Source of the DNA: BPGL01 sp035463115 | GTDB taxonomy: Bacteria; Actinomycetota; UBA4738; HRBIN12 | DNA length: 64,000 nt | Direction: 5' to 3' | Assembly (NCBI GenBank): GCA_035463115.1 | Contig: DATHTO010000090.1 | Span: forward strand, 32,260-96,259 | In this document: positions 1 through 9,371 of the stretch, piece after piece | How positions within the stretch are numbered: the first letter of the stretch is position 1 | Layout: the number at the start of each line of letters is the position of its first letter | Notes under the pieces: generated by a model | The model's database searches: none | What the model was told of the DNA's origin: nothing | What the model saw: the letters and a program-made list of their open reading frames with translations, nothing else | Made by a program: the position numbers and the translations under genes

Positions 1-254
1 AGCGACCGGAGCCGGACGGGCGACATCGCGCGCACGGTGCAGGTGGCCAGCCCGCCCAGCTCACCGACCGTCTGCGCCGGCCCGACGACGTCGACGAGGA
101 GCTCATGACCGTCGACCGCGAGGGTCGACACGCGGAGCACGCCCGCTTCGACGTACGCGACGCCCGGCGCGGGCTCTCCCTGCCGACCGAACGTCTGGCT
201 CGGCCGCAGGATCGTGAGGGGGAGCGGTTCGGCATCGCGCGGAAGCACGACCAT
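1..254 (-). CDS. Crp/Fnr-like cyclic-nucleotide-binding protein, N-terminal part (cut by window edge)
   Basis: The frame reads open from an ATG preceded by AAGGGG at 8 bases through to the left edge, giving 84 codons without a stop. The visible part has the beta-roll of a cyclic-nucleotide-binding domain: GVAYVEAGVLRV at about residues 35-46 is the usual strand-turn-strand, followed by VDGHELLVDVVGP and a GELGGL turn near residue 70, where Crp-type proteins place the ligand-contacting Gly-Glu. A DNA-binding helix would lie in the missing part, so Crp/Fnr regulator is an inference. It is divergent from another such gene starting 130 bases away. GTG codons 6 and 9 bases upstream are alternative starts. 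Confidence 0.7.
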   Translation of the reverse strand, partial: MVVLPRDAEPLPLTILRPSQTFGRQGEPAPGVAYVEAGVLRVSTLAVDGHELLVDVVGPAQTVGELGGLATCTVRAMSPVRLRS

Positions 255-385
255 CGGCACCACCCCTTCGGCGGCGACCCTAGCCGGCGGCGCCGACATC
301 GCCGTGGCCCGTCGGCTTCCGCCTGCGACGGAGGCGAGCTAGGCTGTCGCGGCCGGACCCGCATCGTCGACCAGGGGGAACGATC

Positions 386-808
386 GTGGCCAACGTCAAG
401 CTCGACAGCGTCCTCGCCGCCGTGCCGCTGTTCGACGGGCTGAGCAAGCGGCACGTGAAGCGACTCGCGGGGGTGGCCGACGTCGCCGAGTTCATGGCCG
501 ACGCCTCGATCGTCCGCGAGGGCGATGCCGGTGACGCCTTCTACGTCGTGCTCGCGGGCCAGGCGAAGGTCACGACGAACGGCAAGGTCGTCAACCGCGT
601 GATGCCGGGTGACTACTTCGGCGAGATCTCGCTGCTCGACGGCGACGTTCGAACGGCGACCGTCACCTCCGAGACGCCGATGACGCTGTTGATCCTGGAG
701 CGGCCACGGTTCCTCAAGCTCCTGCGCGAGGAGCCGCAGATGGCGATGCATCTGTTGCAGGGGCTCGCTCGTCAGGTCCGCCGCACGACGCGTTCCCTCG
801 TCGGCTGA
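386..808 (+). CDS. Stand-alone cyclic-nucleotide-binding-domain protein
   Basis: This 140-residue protein is a single cyclic-nucleotide-binding domain: a leading helix (LFDGLSKRHVKRLAGVA), the barrel with FYVVLAGQAKV, the PGDYFGEISLLDG phosphate-cassette-like segment at about residues 75-87, and the trailing RTATVTSETPMTLLILER strands. The cassette keeps GEISLL but lacks the usual Arg of cAMP binders in the R-A-A/S position (it has RTAT). There is no DNA-binding domain, so it probably acts by partner contact. The GTG start is preceded by AGGGGGA. Likely a small signal-sensing module; its ligand and partner are unknown. Confidence 0.85.
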   Translation: MANVKLDSVLAAVPLFDGLSKRHVKRLAGVADVAEFMADASIVREGDAGDAFYVVLAGQAKVTTNGKVVNRVMPGDYFGEISLLDGDVRTATVTSETPMTLLILERPRFLKLLREEPQMAMHLLQGLARQVRRTTRSLVG

Positions 809-870
809 GCGTGCGCGCCCGGCCGGCGTAGCGCCCGGCCGGCGCAGCGCGCGGCCGGTACCCTTGGCGC

Positions 871-1263
871 GTGAAGGTCCAGTTCTTCCGAGCCGACGAC
901 GAGGAGCGAACGCCGCTCGCCGAGGTCGCCTGGGTCGACGGCGCGATCGAGGTCACGTCCGAGGACGACGAGCTCGCGTCGGACCTGCGTCGTGCGTTCC
1001 GACGGATCCCGGTGGTGACCGACGATGCGGCGTTCCGTCGGCGCGGCACGTACGGCGAGGTCGTGCTGCAGCCCGGCGATCTGGAGTGGTTCCGCGCGGC
1101 GGCGCTCGTGCGGGCGACCGCCGAGACTGGGCTCGTCGCCACGATCGTTCCCGGCATCGCCGAGGGCGGCTTCGATCCTGCCGCCAACTACCGGCCGTTC
1201 GGCGAGCAGATGGAGCGGCTCGTCACGCGGTCGACCGATCGCGGCACCGACATCCGCCCGTAG
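871..1263 (+). CDS. Conserved hypothetical protein
   Basis: A 130-residue soluble, acidic protein starting with GTG (MKVQFFRADDEE). I recognise no domain. It begins with beta-strand-like segments, then a charged helix (ELASDLRRAFRRIP) and ends with a short helix around EQMERLV. No signal peptide, membrane segment or metal-binding cysteines are present. It is tail-to-tail with adnB with a 6-base gap, so the neighbourhood gives little functional hint. Codon use is typical of the region. Confidence 0.6.
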   Translation: MKVQFFRADDEERTPLAEVAWVDGAIEVTSEDDELASDLRRAFRRIPVVTDDAAFRRRGTYGEVVLQPGDLEWFRAAALVRATAETGLVATIVPGIAEGGFDPAANYRPFGEQMERLVTRSTDRGTDIRP

Positions 1264-1269
1264 GCGGGG

Positions 1270-4200
1270 TCACGCGTTCTCGGCGAGCCAGGCACGCCCT
1301 GCCGGGCAGAACGCCTTGAAGTCGCAGTGGACGCACTGCATGCCGGGGATCGGGTCGAACATGCCGGCGCCGATCGCGTCGAGCGATGCGCCGATGCGCG
1401 CGCGGACCTCCGAGGGCTCGTCCATCGGACGGCTGACCTCCTCGCCGCTCGCGAGATAGACGTAGGTGAGCGTGAGGTCGACGTCGCGGCGACCCCAGAT
1501 CTCGACGCAGGCGAGCCCGTACACGTCGAGCTGCAGCCGTGCGATCGGATCGTCGTCGTCGGGCCTGCGGCCGGTCTTCCAGTCGACGACCTCCCACGGG
1601 CCGTCGGGCTCGCCGTAGATCGCGTCGATGCGGCCGCCGACCGTGAAGTCGCCGAAGCGCAGGAGGAACGCCCGCTCCGCGAACAGCGGTGTGCGCTCCG
1701 CGAACCGGCCGTCGAGGAACGCGTGGCGCAGTCGTTCGACGCGGCCCGGATCGCCCGCGAGCTCTTCCTGGGTGATGTCGGGCGTGTCGGCGAGTTCGAG
1801 GAGCTGCCCTTGGCCGCTCGCGCGGCGCTCGATCCACCGGTGGATGTCGGTGCCGATGCGCGCCGCCGGGCCGCTGAACCGCGGGAGCGGTCGCACGTTC
1901 GACCAGTAGAAGCGCTTCGGGCAGCGCGCGTAATCGATCACGCCGCTCGCCGAGATCGACCGGGGGATGCGTTCGCCGCCGAGCGTCGTGTCGGCGACCT
2001 CGCGTTCTCGGAGATGCGCCGCCAGGGCGCGGCGCTCGCCGACGACCACGTCGAAGGCGCCGCGGTCGTCGGGCGTCAACGCCTCGAGCAGCGTCGCCTG
2101 CACGCCGCCCTGCGTCACCGCGTCGACCGCCGCCCGACGCCATCCGTCGGGGAACAGGTCGTCGGTCTCGTCGCGCCGAGCGGGACCCGGCCAATCGCGC
2201 ACGAGCTCGAGCCGGTAGCCCAGCATCGGGTTCTCCTCGTCGACGCTGTCGGCGACGGTGACGTCGGCCTCGCCGGAGCCGACCGCCCACGCCGAGAGCT
2301 CGCCGAAGAACGAGCTGGCGCCCTTCGCGCGGACGTTCTCGCCGTACCACTCCGACGCGCTGACGTGCAGCGTCTTGCGTGCGCGCGTGAGGGCGACGTA
2401 CGCGGTCCGGCGTTCCTCGATGATCTCCTGCTGCTTCAGGTCCTCCTTGAAGTGCGACAGCGTTCCGTCGAACGTCGGCAGGATCGCCGCGTCGCCCCGC
2501 AGCTCGAAGTCGAGGGAATAGCCGCGCTCGGCGGGGTTCTGTTGGATCCGCGTCGACGGCAGCAGTCCGGTCGCCATGCCCGGCACGAACACGTGGTCGA
2601 ACTCGAGGCCCTTCGCCTGGTGGATCGTCATCACCTTCACGGCGTCGTCGTCGGAGGGCTGGACGGTCTCCCAGTCCTCCTTCTCGAGCTCGATCACGCC
2701 TTCGACGTAGTCGAGGAACGCGCGGAGGGTGAGATCGCCTTCGAGCGGCTGGAAGGCGTGCACCTGATCGAGGAACGCGGCGAGGTTCCGGGCGCGCTGC
2801 GTCGCGAGGGAACGGTCGAGATCGGCCTCGAGCTCGTCGACGACGCCGACCCGGCGGATCACCTCGCCGAGGAAGTCACCGACGGGCTGACGCGCCGCGA
2901 GGCGGAGCTCGCCGAGCTCGGCGCCGAAGGCCGCGAGCCGCTGACGAGCGTCGTCCGAGAGCCCCTCGATCTCGTCGAGGTGCTCGAGGGCCTCGGCGAG
3001 GAGGAACGGCGTTTCCTCGTCGTCCTCGCCGGTCTCGCGCCAGGCGTAGTTCTTCGCCTTCGCCCAGCCCGCGACCAGCGCGATGTCCTTGAAGCCGACG
3101 CGGTACCGCGGACCCGTCAGGATCCGCGCGAGGGCGACGCTCGCCATCGGATCGTTCGTCGCGCGCGCGTACGCCAGCACCTCGACGACCTCGGGCAGAC
3201 GGAGGAGGCCGGCGAGCCCGACGATCTCGGCAGGGATGCCACGCCCGTCGAAAGCCTGCTGCAGCGCGAAGAACAACCGTGACGTGCGGCACAGCACGGC
3301 GACGTCGGACCACCGCGCGCCGGCGTCGTGCAGGGCGCAGATCTCGTCGGCGATCCACCGCGCCTCGGTGACCTCGTCGCGGTGCGTCGCGAGCGTCACC
3401 CCACCCTCGCCGTTCGCCGGCCACGGCACGAGCCGCTTGTCGGCAGGGCGGAGCCGTTGCGGGATCTCGCCGATGATCGTGTCGGCGGCGTGGAGGATCC
3501 GCGCCCCGCTCCGGAAGTTCGTGAACAGCGGGAGCTGCCGCGCCGGCTCGCCGTCGGCCGTGCGGAACCGCTCCGGGAACTCGAGCAGGTTGGACAGCGA
3601 CGCGCCGCGCCAGGCGTAGATGTTCTGGTCCGGGTCGCCGACCGCGGTGAGCGGATGGCCGCCGCCGAACAGCGCACCGATCAGCTGCGCCTGCGCGACG
3701 TTCGTGTCCTGGTACTCGTCGAGCAGGACCGCGTGGAACCGCTCGCGGTAGTCGCGGCCGACGTCGGGGTGGTCGGTCGCGATGCGCATCGCGATCTCGA
3801 TCTGATCGCCGAAGTCGATCACGCCCAGATCGCGCTTCAGCCGTCGGTAGACGTCGACGGCGCGCGCGAGCTCGATCCGTTGCTGCGCCGCGGTGTACGC
3901 GCGGTCGGTCCGCAGCCCCCTCAACGCCTCGAGCCGCTCGAGGTTGTGCGCGACGATCGCGTCGGGCTCGACGAGGTGGTTCTGCGCCTGCTCCGCGAGC
4001 TTCAGGATCGAGTCGACGACCGTCGGCTGCCATTCGGTCTTGACGGCGTCGAAGTCCATCTCGTCGAGCACGCGACCGGCGAGCTCGACCCGTTGCGCCT
4101 GCGTGAGCACGCGCTGACCCGGCTCGACGCCCGCGAGCATGCCGTAGCGATCGATCACCTGCTGCGCCAGCCCGTGGTAGTTCAGGATCTCGGGCTCCTC

Positions 4201-4527
4201 GCCGTCGGGGAGGTCGACACCGGCGAGCGCGCGTCGGATCCGCAGGCGCAGGTTCTCGGTCGCCTTCACGGTGAACGTCAGGCACAGCAGGTTCCCGGGC
4301 AGGACGCCAGGCTGGTCTGCCTCGACGCGGCCGAGCGCGACGAGCGCGAGGTACACGACCCGCGCCGCGATCACGCTCGTCTTCCCGCTGCCGGCACCGG
4401 CGATCAGGACGGCCGGCTCGAGCGGGGCGGCGATCGCGTCCCACTGCTCCTCGGTCGGCGCGGCGCCGCCCATGGCGGTGCGGACCTCGGCGGGAACGTC
4501 GGCGCGCGGTCGCGTTCCGTCGTTCAC
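1270..4527 (-). CDS. adnB: AdnB-like UvrD-family helicase with C-terminal Fe-S PD-(D/E)XK nuclease
   Basis: Probable lead-motor subunit of the actinobacterial AdnAB complex, which unwinds and resects double-strand breaks for recombination. The 1085-residue protein has an N-terminal SF1A motor: Walker A GAGSGKT at residues 44-50, Walker B LLDEYQDT, VGDPDQNIYAWRGA, and motif V/VI region VMTIHQAKGLEFDHVF. The C-terminal RecB-like nuclease shows GGRIDAI (Asp967) and VVDWKTG (Asp982, Lys984). Four cysteines (869, 1065, 1068, 1074) in the one-plus-three pattern typical of iron-sulfur-clamped nucleases flank it. I chose the GTG that overlaps the adnA stop as GTGA; the frame stays open further upstream but that part is compositionally antisense-like. 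Size and gene order match mycobacterial adnA-adnB. Confidence 0.9.
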   Translation of the reverse strand: MNDGTRPRADVPAEVRTAMGGAAPTEEQWDAIAAPLEPAVLIAGAGSGKTSVIAARVVYLALVALGRVEADQPGVLPGNLLCLTFTVKATENLRLRIRRALAGVDLPDGEEPEILNYHGLAQQVIDRYGMLAGVEPGQRVLTQAQRVELAGRVLDEMDFDAVKTEWQPTVVDSILKLAEQAQNHLVEPDAIVAHNLERLEALRGLRTDRAYTAAQQRIELARAVDVYRRLKRDLGVIDFGDQIEIAMRIATDHPDVGRDYRERFHAVLLDEYQDTNVAQAQLIGALFGGGHPLTAVGDPDQNIYAWRGASLSNLLEFPERFRTADGEPARQLPLFTNFRSGARILHAADTIIGEIPQRLRPADKRLVPWPANGEGGVTLATHRDEVTEARWIADEICALHDAGARWSDVAVLCRTSRLFFALQQAFDGRGIPAEIVGLAGLLRLPEVVEVLAYARATNDPMASVALARILTGPRYRVGFKDIALVAGWAKAKNYAWRETGEDDEETPFLLAEALEHLDEIEGLSDDARQRLAAFGAELGELRLAARQPVGDFLGEVIRRVGVVDELEADLDRSLATQRARNLAAFLDQVHAFQPLEGDLTLRAFLDYVEGVIELEKEDWETVQPSDDDAVKVMTIHQAKGLEFDHVFVPGMATGLLPSTRIQQNPAERGYSLDFELRGDAAILPTFDGTLSHFKEDLKQQEIIEERRTAYVALTRARKTLHVSASEWYGENVRAKGASSFFGELSAWAVGSGEADVTVADSVDEENPMLGYRLELVRDWPGPARRDETDDLFPDGWRRAAVDAVTQGGVQATLLEALTPDDRGAFDVVVGERRALAAHLREREVADTTLGGERIPRSISASGVIDYARCPKRFYWSNVRPLPRFSGPAARIGTDIHRWIERRASGQGQLLELADTPDITQEELAGDPGRVERLRHAFLDGRFAERTPLFAERAFLLRFGDFTVGGRIDAIYGEPDGPWEVVDWKTGRRPDDDDPIARLQLDVYGLACVEIWGRRDVDLTLTYVYLASGEEVSRPMDEPSEVRARIGASLDAIGAGMFDPIPGMQCVHCDFKAFCPAGRAWLAENA

Positions 4528-7511
4528 GCCGGCGCCTCCAGTGTGTCTGGCTGTGTGTCTGGCTGCCGGTCGGGCGCGCCTCGGCGCACGACCTCGATCG
4601 GGAACACCGGCTGGCCTTCGGGGTACAGCGGGCACAGCGTCTGGAAGTCGCAGAATCGGCAGTTCGCGTACGGGTTCGGGCGGAACGACTCGCTCGCGTT
4701 CAGCTGCTTCTTGCGCTCGATCAGGGTGGACAGACGCTCGCGCATCTCGGCCTCCCACCCTTCCTCGTCGCGGTCGTGGATCGGCAGCTTGCGGAAGTCG
4801 ATGCGCGTGTTCTTCCAGTTCCCACGGAGGAACGCGAGCTCGACCTGGTCGACGGGCTGGTGCTGGGCGAGCGCTTCGGATTCCTTCACGGCGAGGTAGT
4901 AGATGCCGAGCTGCAGGCTCTCGTGCGGATCGCCGGCACGGTCGCTCTTGCCGGTCTTGAAGTCGGTGATCACGCTGCCGCCGCGCACCGAGGGGCCGAT
5001 CCGGTCGATGTAGCCGAGGACGGTGACGCCTTCGTACTCGAACTCGAAGTACTCCTCGATGCCGGTCGCGGGTCGCTCCGCGTACGTCTCGAACCAGTTG
5101 CGGAGCATGTGCTCGCGGGCGAGCTTCTGGAAGGCCTTCGACACGGCGAGCGACGGGAACTCCTGCGGGCGCCAGCGGGCCTCGAGCGCCTCGACCATCG
5201 CGCGGGGCTCCTTGGGGATCAGCCCGCGTTCGACCTCCTCGATCACCCGGTGGACCGTCTTGCCGACCCAGGCGTGGTAGCCACCCGGCCTGCCGAGGCC
5301 GAGCTCGTCGCCGAGCAGGTGCATCAGCTCACATGCCTCGACGTTCGACAACCGGGAGTACGACACCCGCGTGGTCTCGTGCAGGGGACGTCCCGTGTCG
5401 GTCCAGTCACGCTGGAACCACCACCGGCTCGGATCCACTCCGAGCGCGACGAGCCCGTCGAGCGCCGCGAGCCTGCGCCATGCCGGGAGGCTCGGATCCG
5501 CGAGCTGCCGACGCCAGGTCGCGGCGGCCTCGCGTGTCGACACCGGCTCGTCGAACGGCCCGCCGGGTGCGTCGTCCCACTTCACGTCGAGCTCATCGAC
5601 GAACCGCGACCGAGACGAGAGCTCGTCGCCGCCGTGGGCATCGGGATGCGCGTCGTAGCACGCGAGCACGACGCGGCGGCGGGCCCGGCCCAGCACCATG
5701 TGGAACAGACGACGCTCGTCCTCGAGTCGCTCGCGGGTGCGGGTGTTCCGAGAGATCGCGCCGTCGAGGACCGCGAGGTCGAACATCGGCTCGGGTCGCG
5801 TGAGGGACGGGAAGTTCCCCTCGACGGCGTCCGCGACGAGCACCGTGTCGAACTCCTGTCCGGCGGTTCCGTGGGCGGTGAGCACGCGGACGGCGTCGAC
5901 GTCGCCGGTGTCCCACGCTGAGTAGCCGGGGCCGTGCTCGCCCGCGTCGAGGCCCTCGAGGAAGGCGATCACGCTGCGGTCGCCCTGCTCGCTCGCCTCG
6001 CTGACGACGTTCGCGAACGTCACGACCGTGTCGAGATCGCGGCGCGCGTCGGCGTCGGTCGTCGCGCGCTCGACCAGCCGGGCCGACGTCGGAAGCTCCT
6101 CCCACAGCACCTTGAACGCGTCCTGCACGGACATGCCCGCGTACAGCGAGGCCTTCGCGAGCACGGCGCGAGACGTCTCGACCTTCGCGGCCTCGTCGGG
6201 CGGGAGCCCCTCGTCGACGTCGAGCGCCTGCCCGATCGAGCCCTTCGTCGTCTTGGCGCCGCGCAGGAGCCCTCGCGCCGCGGCCGGCGAGAGCCCGACG
6301 ACGTCGGAGGTGAGCAGTTGCTCGACGAGCTCCTCGCGCCGGGGCTCGTCGGCGACCAGCCATCGGAGCGCCAGCACGTAGGGGAACGTCGCCGGCTCGG
6401 AACCGAGCGACAGCCCCCGTTCGGGCACCACCCGCGGGACGCGGGCGTCGTCGAGCGCCCGCAGCAGCGAGCCGACGTGGTGACCCTGCCTCCGCACGAC
6501 GACCGCGAGCTCGGACCACGGAACGCCGTCGTCGACGTGGAGCCGCCGCAGCTCGCGCGCGAGGGCGGCGTGTTCCTCGCTCGTGTGCGCGGCGACCCAC
6601 GCGTCGACCACCGGCGGCTCGGGGGCGCGGTGGCACGTCGTGAGCCGGAGCGTCTCCGAGCCCGCGAACGTCTGCGCGAACCGATCGAGCGGCCCGCGAG
6701 ACGTGCCTTGGAAGGAGAACACGTGGGCGTCAGGGTTCGCCGCCACGACGAGCGAGCCCGGCGGCTCGAGACCCGCGACGATCGCCTCGGCGGCGAGGGT
6801 GGTGTCTTGGTAGTCGTCGATCAAGAGGTGGTCGACGAGCGATGGACCGTCACCGGCGACCGCCGCGGCGCGCTGCAGGAGCATCGCGAAATCGACGACG
6901 CCGATGCCGTCCATCACCGACCCGTACTCGGCGAGGAACCTCGCGAGCTCGTCCCAACCGGTGAGACCGCGGCTCGAGGCGGCCGCCGCGATGTCCTCGG
7001 GCGTCCGCAGGGCCTCTTGGGCTCGCAGCAGGAACTGGCGGACCTCGTCGGCGAATCCCCGCATGCCCAGGAGATGCCCGTACGCGGGCCACTGCGCGCG
7101 ATCTTGACCCTCGAGGAGCTCTCGAACCTTCGCGAACTGCTCGGCGGCGGACAGGACCTGCGGCGGCTGGTCGTACCCGAGGAGCGCGAACCGCTCCTTG
7201 AGGATCCGGTTCGCGAGGCCGTGGATCGTCACCACCTGGAGGCCGGGGAGCGAGGAGGCGAGCCGACCCAGCCGCCAGGCGCGCGCGCGGGCGCGCGCGC
7301 GCCCGGAACCCACCACGAGGACGACCCGTTCCGGGTCGTCCACGGTCTCGACCAGCATGGCGAAGCGCTCGAGCAACGCGGTGGTCTTGCCGGTTCCGGC
7401 GTCGCCCGTGACGAGCAGCGGCCCGGCGCCGTGGTCGAGCACCCGCGCCTGCTCGGCGTCGGGGATGAGGGGGGCCGTCACGGGGTCGATGGTAGTCGTG
7501 GGTGACGACAC
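4524..7511 (-). CDS. adnA: AdnA-like UvrD-family helicase with C-terminal Fe-S PD-(D/E)XK nuclease
   Basis: First gene of the adnA-adnB operon, 995 residues, GTG start. Walker A is GDAGTGKT (residues 36-43) and Walker B LLIDDYQDT. The helicase motif that reads GDPDQxIYxFRG in AdnB is degenerate here (ANPDAHVFSFQG, with the conserved Gln replaced by His), fitting the known asymmetry in which AdnA is the weaker motor. The C-terminal nuclease is well kept: YID (Asp836), ITDFKTG (Asp850, Lys852) and cysteines 951, 954, 960 in NCRFCDFQTLCP. A candidate fourth cluster cysteine is in NVEACELMHLL. An Arg-Ala repeat (RARARARA) near residue 72 is encoded by a pure GC dinucleotide run. The gene is translationally coupled to adnB. 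Confidence 0.87.
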   Translation of the reverse strand: MSSPTTTIDPVTAPLIPDAEQARVLDHGAGPLLVTGDAGTGKTTALLERFAMLVETVDDPERVVLVVGSGRARARARAWRLGRLASSLPGLQVVTIHGLANRILKERFALLGYDQPPQVLSAAEQFAKVRELLEGQDRAQWPAYGHLLGMRGFADEVRQFLLRAQEALRTPEDIAAAASSRGLTGWDELARFLAEYGSVMDGIGVVDFAMLLQRAAAVAGDGPSLVDHLLIDDYQDTTLAAEAIVAGLEPPGSLVVAANPDAHVFSFQGTSRGPLDRFAQTFAGSETLRLTTCHRAPEPPVVDAWVAAHTSEEHAALARELRRLHVDDGVPWSELAVVVRRQGHHVGSLLRALDDARVPRVVPERGLSLGSEPATFPYVLALRWLVADEPRREELVEQLLTSDVVGLSPAAARGLLRGAKTTKGSIGQALDVDEGLPPDEAAKVETSRAVLAKASLYAGMSVQDAFKVLWEELPTSARLVERATTDADARRDLDTVVTFANVVSEASEQGDRSVIAFLEGLDAGEHGPGYSAWDTGDVDAVRVLTAHGTAGQEFDTVLVADAVEGNFPSLTRPEPMFDLAVLDGAISRNTRTRERLEDERRLFHMVLGRARRRVVLACYDAHPDAHGGDELSSRSRFVDELDVKWDDAPGGPFDEPVSTREAAATWRRQLADPSLPAWRRLAALDGLVALGVDPSRWWFQRDWTDTGRPLHETTRVSYSRLSNVEACELMHLLGDELGLGRPGGYHAWVGKTVHRVIEEVERGLIPKEPRAMVEALEARWRPQEFPSLAVSKAFQKLAREHMLRNWFETYAERPATGIEEYFEFEYEGVTVLGYIDRIGPSVRGGSVITDFKTGKSDRAGDPHESLQLGIYYLAVKESEALAQHQPVDQVELAFLRGNWKNTRIDFRKLPIHDRDEEGWEAEMRERLSTLIERKKQLNASESFRPNPYANCRFCDFQTLCPLYPEGQPVFPIEVVRRGAPDRQPDTQPDTLEAPA

Positions 7512-7565
7512 CGCAGCTCAGCGCACGCCGACGCGGACGGTCGCTCCGTGGCGGAGCGTCCGGTT

Positions 7566-8759
7566 CTAGAGATCGGGCCGCGGCGGAAGCGGAACGGCGT
7601 TGTCCCCGGCGGTCGGTGACGTGGTGGGGGTCGTCGCCGCCGGGGCGGTCTCGTCCTCGTCGTCGCTCACGCCCTCGAACCGACGTCCGTACCACCGCTC
7701 GATGTCCCGTCCCGAGATGGCGCCGACGAGGCGACCGTCGTCGAGGACGAGGCCGTGCCGCCCACCGACCCATTCCAGCGCGTCGTCGAGCTTCTCGTCC
7801 GGTGCGACGGTCGGCGTCTCGGCGAGCGTCGACATCCCGTCGCGCACGGGGCGCATCGGATCTCGAGCGCCGACCTTCCGGGCCGAGTCCATCGACACGG
7901 TGCCGATCACCCGGTCCCCCTCGACGACGGGGAACGCCTTGCCGTCGGCGCCGCGGAGGTGCCGGTCGAGGGCGTCGACCAGCGGGGTGGTGGCCGGGAT
8001 GGTGGGGGGCGGGGGACGCATCACGTCGCGCACGGTTCCCTGCGAGAGCCGGTCGCGCAGGGCGATGCGCTCGTCCATCGAGCGGCCCGTCGTGATCATC
8101 AGGAACGCGAGGTACCCGAGGATGAACCACCAGTCGTTCTGGTTCGTGAACGCGATGATCGCGAGGCCCGCTGCGACCGCGCCGAGACCCAGGCCGACGT
8201 AGCCGACGACGCGCAGTCCGGTGCGGCGCGAGCCGCTCACGCCCCAGGCCGTCGCGAGGAGCATGCGTCCGCCGTCGAGCGGGAACCCGGGGATCGCGTT
8301 CAGGCCGGCGAAGAACAGGTTCAGCCGCGCCAGGTCACGCACGATCGCGCCCATCAATCCGTCGAGCTGCTGGCCGACGACGAAGAACACGCCGGCGAGC
8401 ACCAGCGTGCTCGCCGGCCCGACGAACGCGACCAGGAACTCCGCCCCGGGTCCCTTCGAGCTCGCCTTCGCCTCGGTGGCGCCTCCCCAGAACACGAGGG
8501 TGATCGCCGCCACCGGGATGTCCTGCAGGCGCGCCGCGACGGCGTGGGCGGCCTCGTGGATCACCACGCCGCCGAAGAACAGGAGCGCGCCGAACACCGC
8601 GAGGGCGAACGCCTCGGCGTCGCTCGGCGCGACCGACGAGTTCTGGAGCCGGAGGAACTGCAGGTAGACGTAGAGACCCGCGATGACGAGCCACGAGGTC
8701 CCCACGTAGAACGGGATCCCCGCGACCGTGGCGACGCGGTAGCGCTTCCCTCCACCCAT
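7566..8759 (-). CDS. M50-family site-2 protease with CBS domains
   Basis: Intramembrane zinc metalloprotease of 397 residues. The catalytic motif HEAAH is at residues 68-72 inside the second membrane segment and the second motif GFPLDGGR supplies Asp162. About six membrane segments occupy residues 15-235. Residues about 250-365 form two CBS repeats (VRDVMRPPPPTIPATTPLVDAL... and VAPDEKLDDALEWVGGR...), which in this subfamily are expected to bind adenine nucleotides. The tail is a Thr/Pro-rich disordered segment. It is divergent from an ECF sigma factor and its membrane-anchored partner, which makes cleavage of that partner an attractive but unproven role. Confidence 0.9.
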   Translation of the reverse strand: MGGGKRYRVATVAGIPFYVGTSWLVIAGLYVYLQFLRLQNSSVAPSDAEAFALAVFGALLFFGGVVIHEAAHAVAARLQDIPVAAITLVFWGGATEAKASSKGPGAEFLVAFVGPASTLVLAGVFFVVGQQLDGLMGAIVRDLARLNLFFAGLNAIPGFPLDGGRMLLATAWGVSGSRRTGLRVVGYVGLGLGAVAAGLAIIAFTNQNDWWFILGYLAFLMITTGRSMDERIALRDRLSQGTVRDVMRPPPPTIPATTPLVDALDRHLRGADGKAFPVVEGDRVIGTVSMDSARKVGARDPMRPVRDGMSTLAETPTVAPDEKLDDALEWVGGRHGLVLDDGRLVGAISGRDIERWYGRRFEGVSDDEDETAPAATTPTTSPTAGDNAVPLPPRPDL

Positions 8760-8819
8760 CTTCCGAGCCTACCCCGAGGCCCGGGAACAGCCGCCGTCCC
8801 GAGGGGCTTGCCGCTCCGG

Positions 8820-9371
8820 ATGAACGGAACCGATGCTTCGGGCGTTCATGACGAGATGGATGGAGCAGCGGCCGTGACCGCCGCGGATCCGCCGAGGTCG
8901 TTCGAGTCCTTCTTCGACGACGAACGGAAGCGACTCCTGCGGGCGTTGTTCCTGCTGACCGGCAACGCCGAAGAGGCGGAAGAGATCCTGCAGGACGCCT
9001 TCCTCGCCCTCTGGGAGCGATGGGACCGCGTGGCGGCGATGGACGACCCGACCGGCTACCTGTACCGAACGGCGATGAACCGACATCGGAGCCTCGCACG
9101 GCGCACGGCGCGCGCCGCTCGCCGCACGATCGGCCAAGCGCACGGCGGCGACCTGTTCGCCGAGGCCGACGAGCGAGACGCGGTGGCGAGGGCGCTCGCG
9201 AGGCTGACGCCCCGCAGGCGCCAGGCCGTGGTCCTCATGGAGCTGCTCGGGTACAGCTCCGTCGAGGCCTCTCGGGTGATGCGGGTCAGCGATGCGACGG
9301 TTCGCCGCCTCGCGCAGGACGCGCGGGCCGCGCTGCGTGCGGTGCTCGAGGGAGACGACGACGATGGATGA
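8820..9371 (+). CDS. ECF-family RNA polymerase sigma factor
   Basis: A 183-residue sigma-70 family protein of the ECF type. Region 2 covers about residues 22-90 with LFLLTGNAEEAEEILQDAFLALWERWDRV and the TGYLYRTAMNRHRSLAR segment. Region 4 covers about residues 118-172 (LARLTPRRRQAVVLMELLGYSSVEASRVMRVS then ATVRRLAQDARAALRA). No region 3 or long C-terminal extension is present. The ATG at 8820 has GAGGGG 14 bases upstream; an in-frame ATG at 8856 would give 171 residues and is a real alternative. The stop overlaps the next gene by 8 bases, so the two are cotranscribed. Confidence 0.88.
   Translation: MNGTDASGVHDEMDGAAAVTAADPPRSFESFFDDERKRLLRALFLLTGNAEEAEEILQDAFLALWERWDRVAAMDDPTGYLYRTAMNRHRSLARRTARAARRTIGQAHGGDLFAEADERDAVARALARLTPRRRQAVVLMELLGYSSVEASRVMRVSDATVRRLAQDARAALRAVLEGDDDDG

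Noticed and set aside
815..858. Tandem GCGCCCGGCCGGCG repeats after the CNBD gene
   Set aside because: Two copies plus a decayed third in a G+C-rich spacer; could be a weak terminator but has no T tract and no clear function.
1327..3282. 651-codon + strand frame over adnB
   Set aside because: Mirror frame of the helicase; residues are low-complexity and have no motif.
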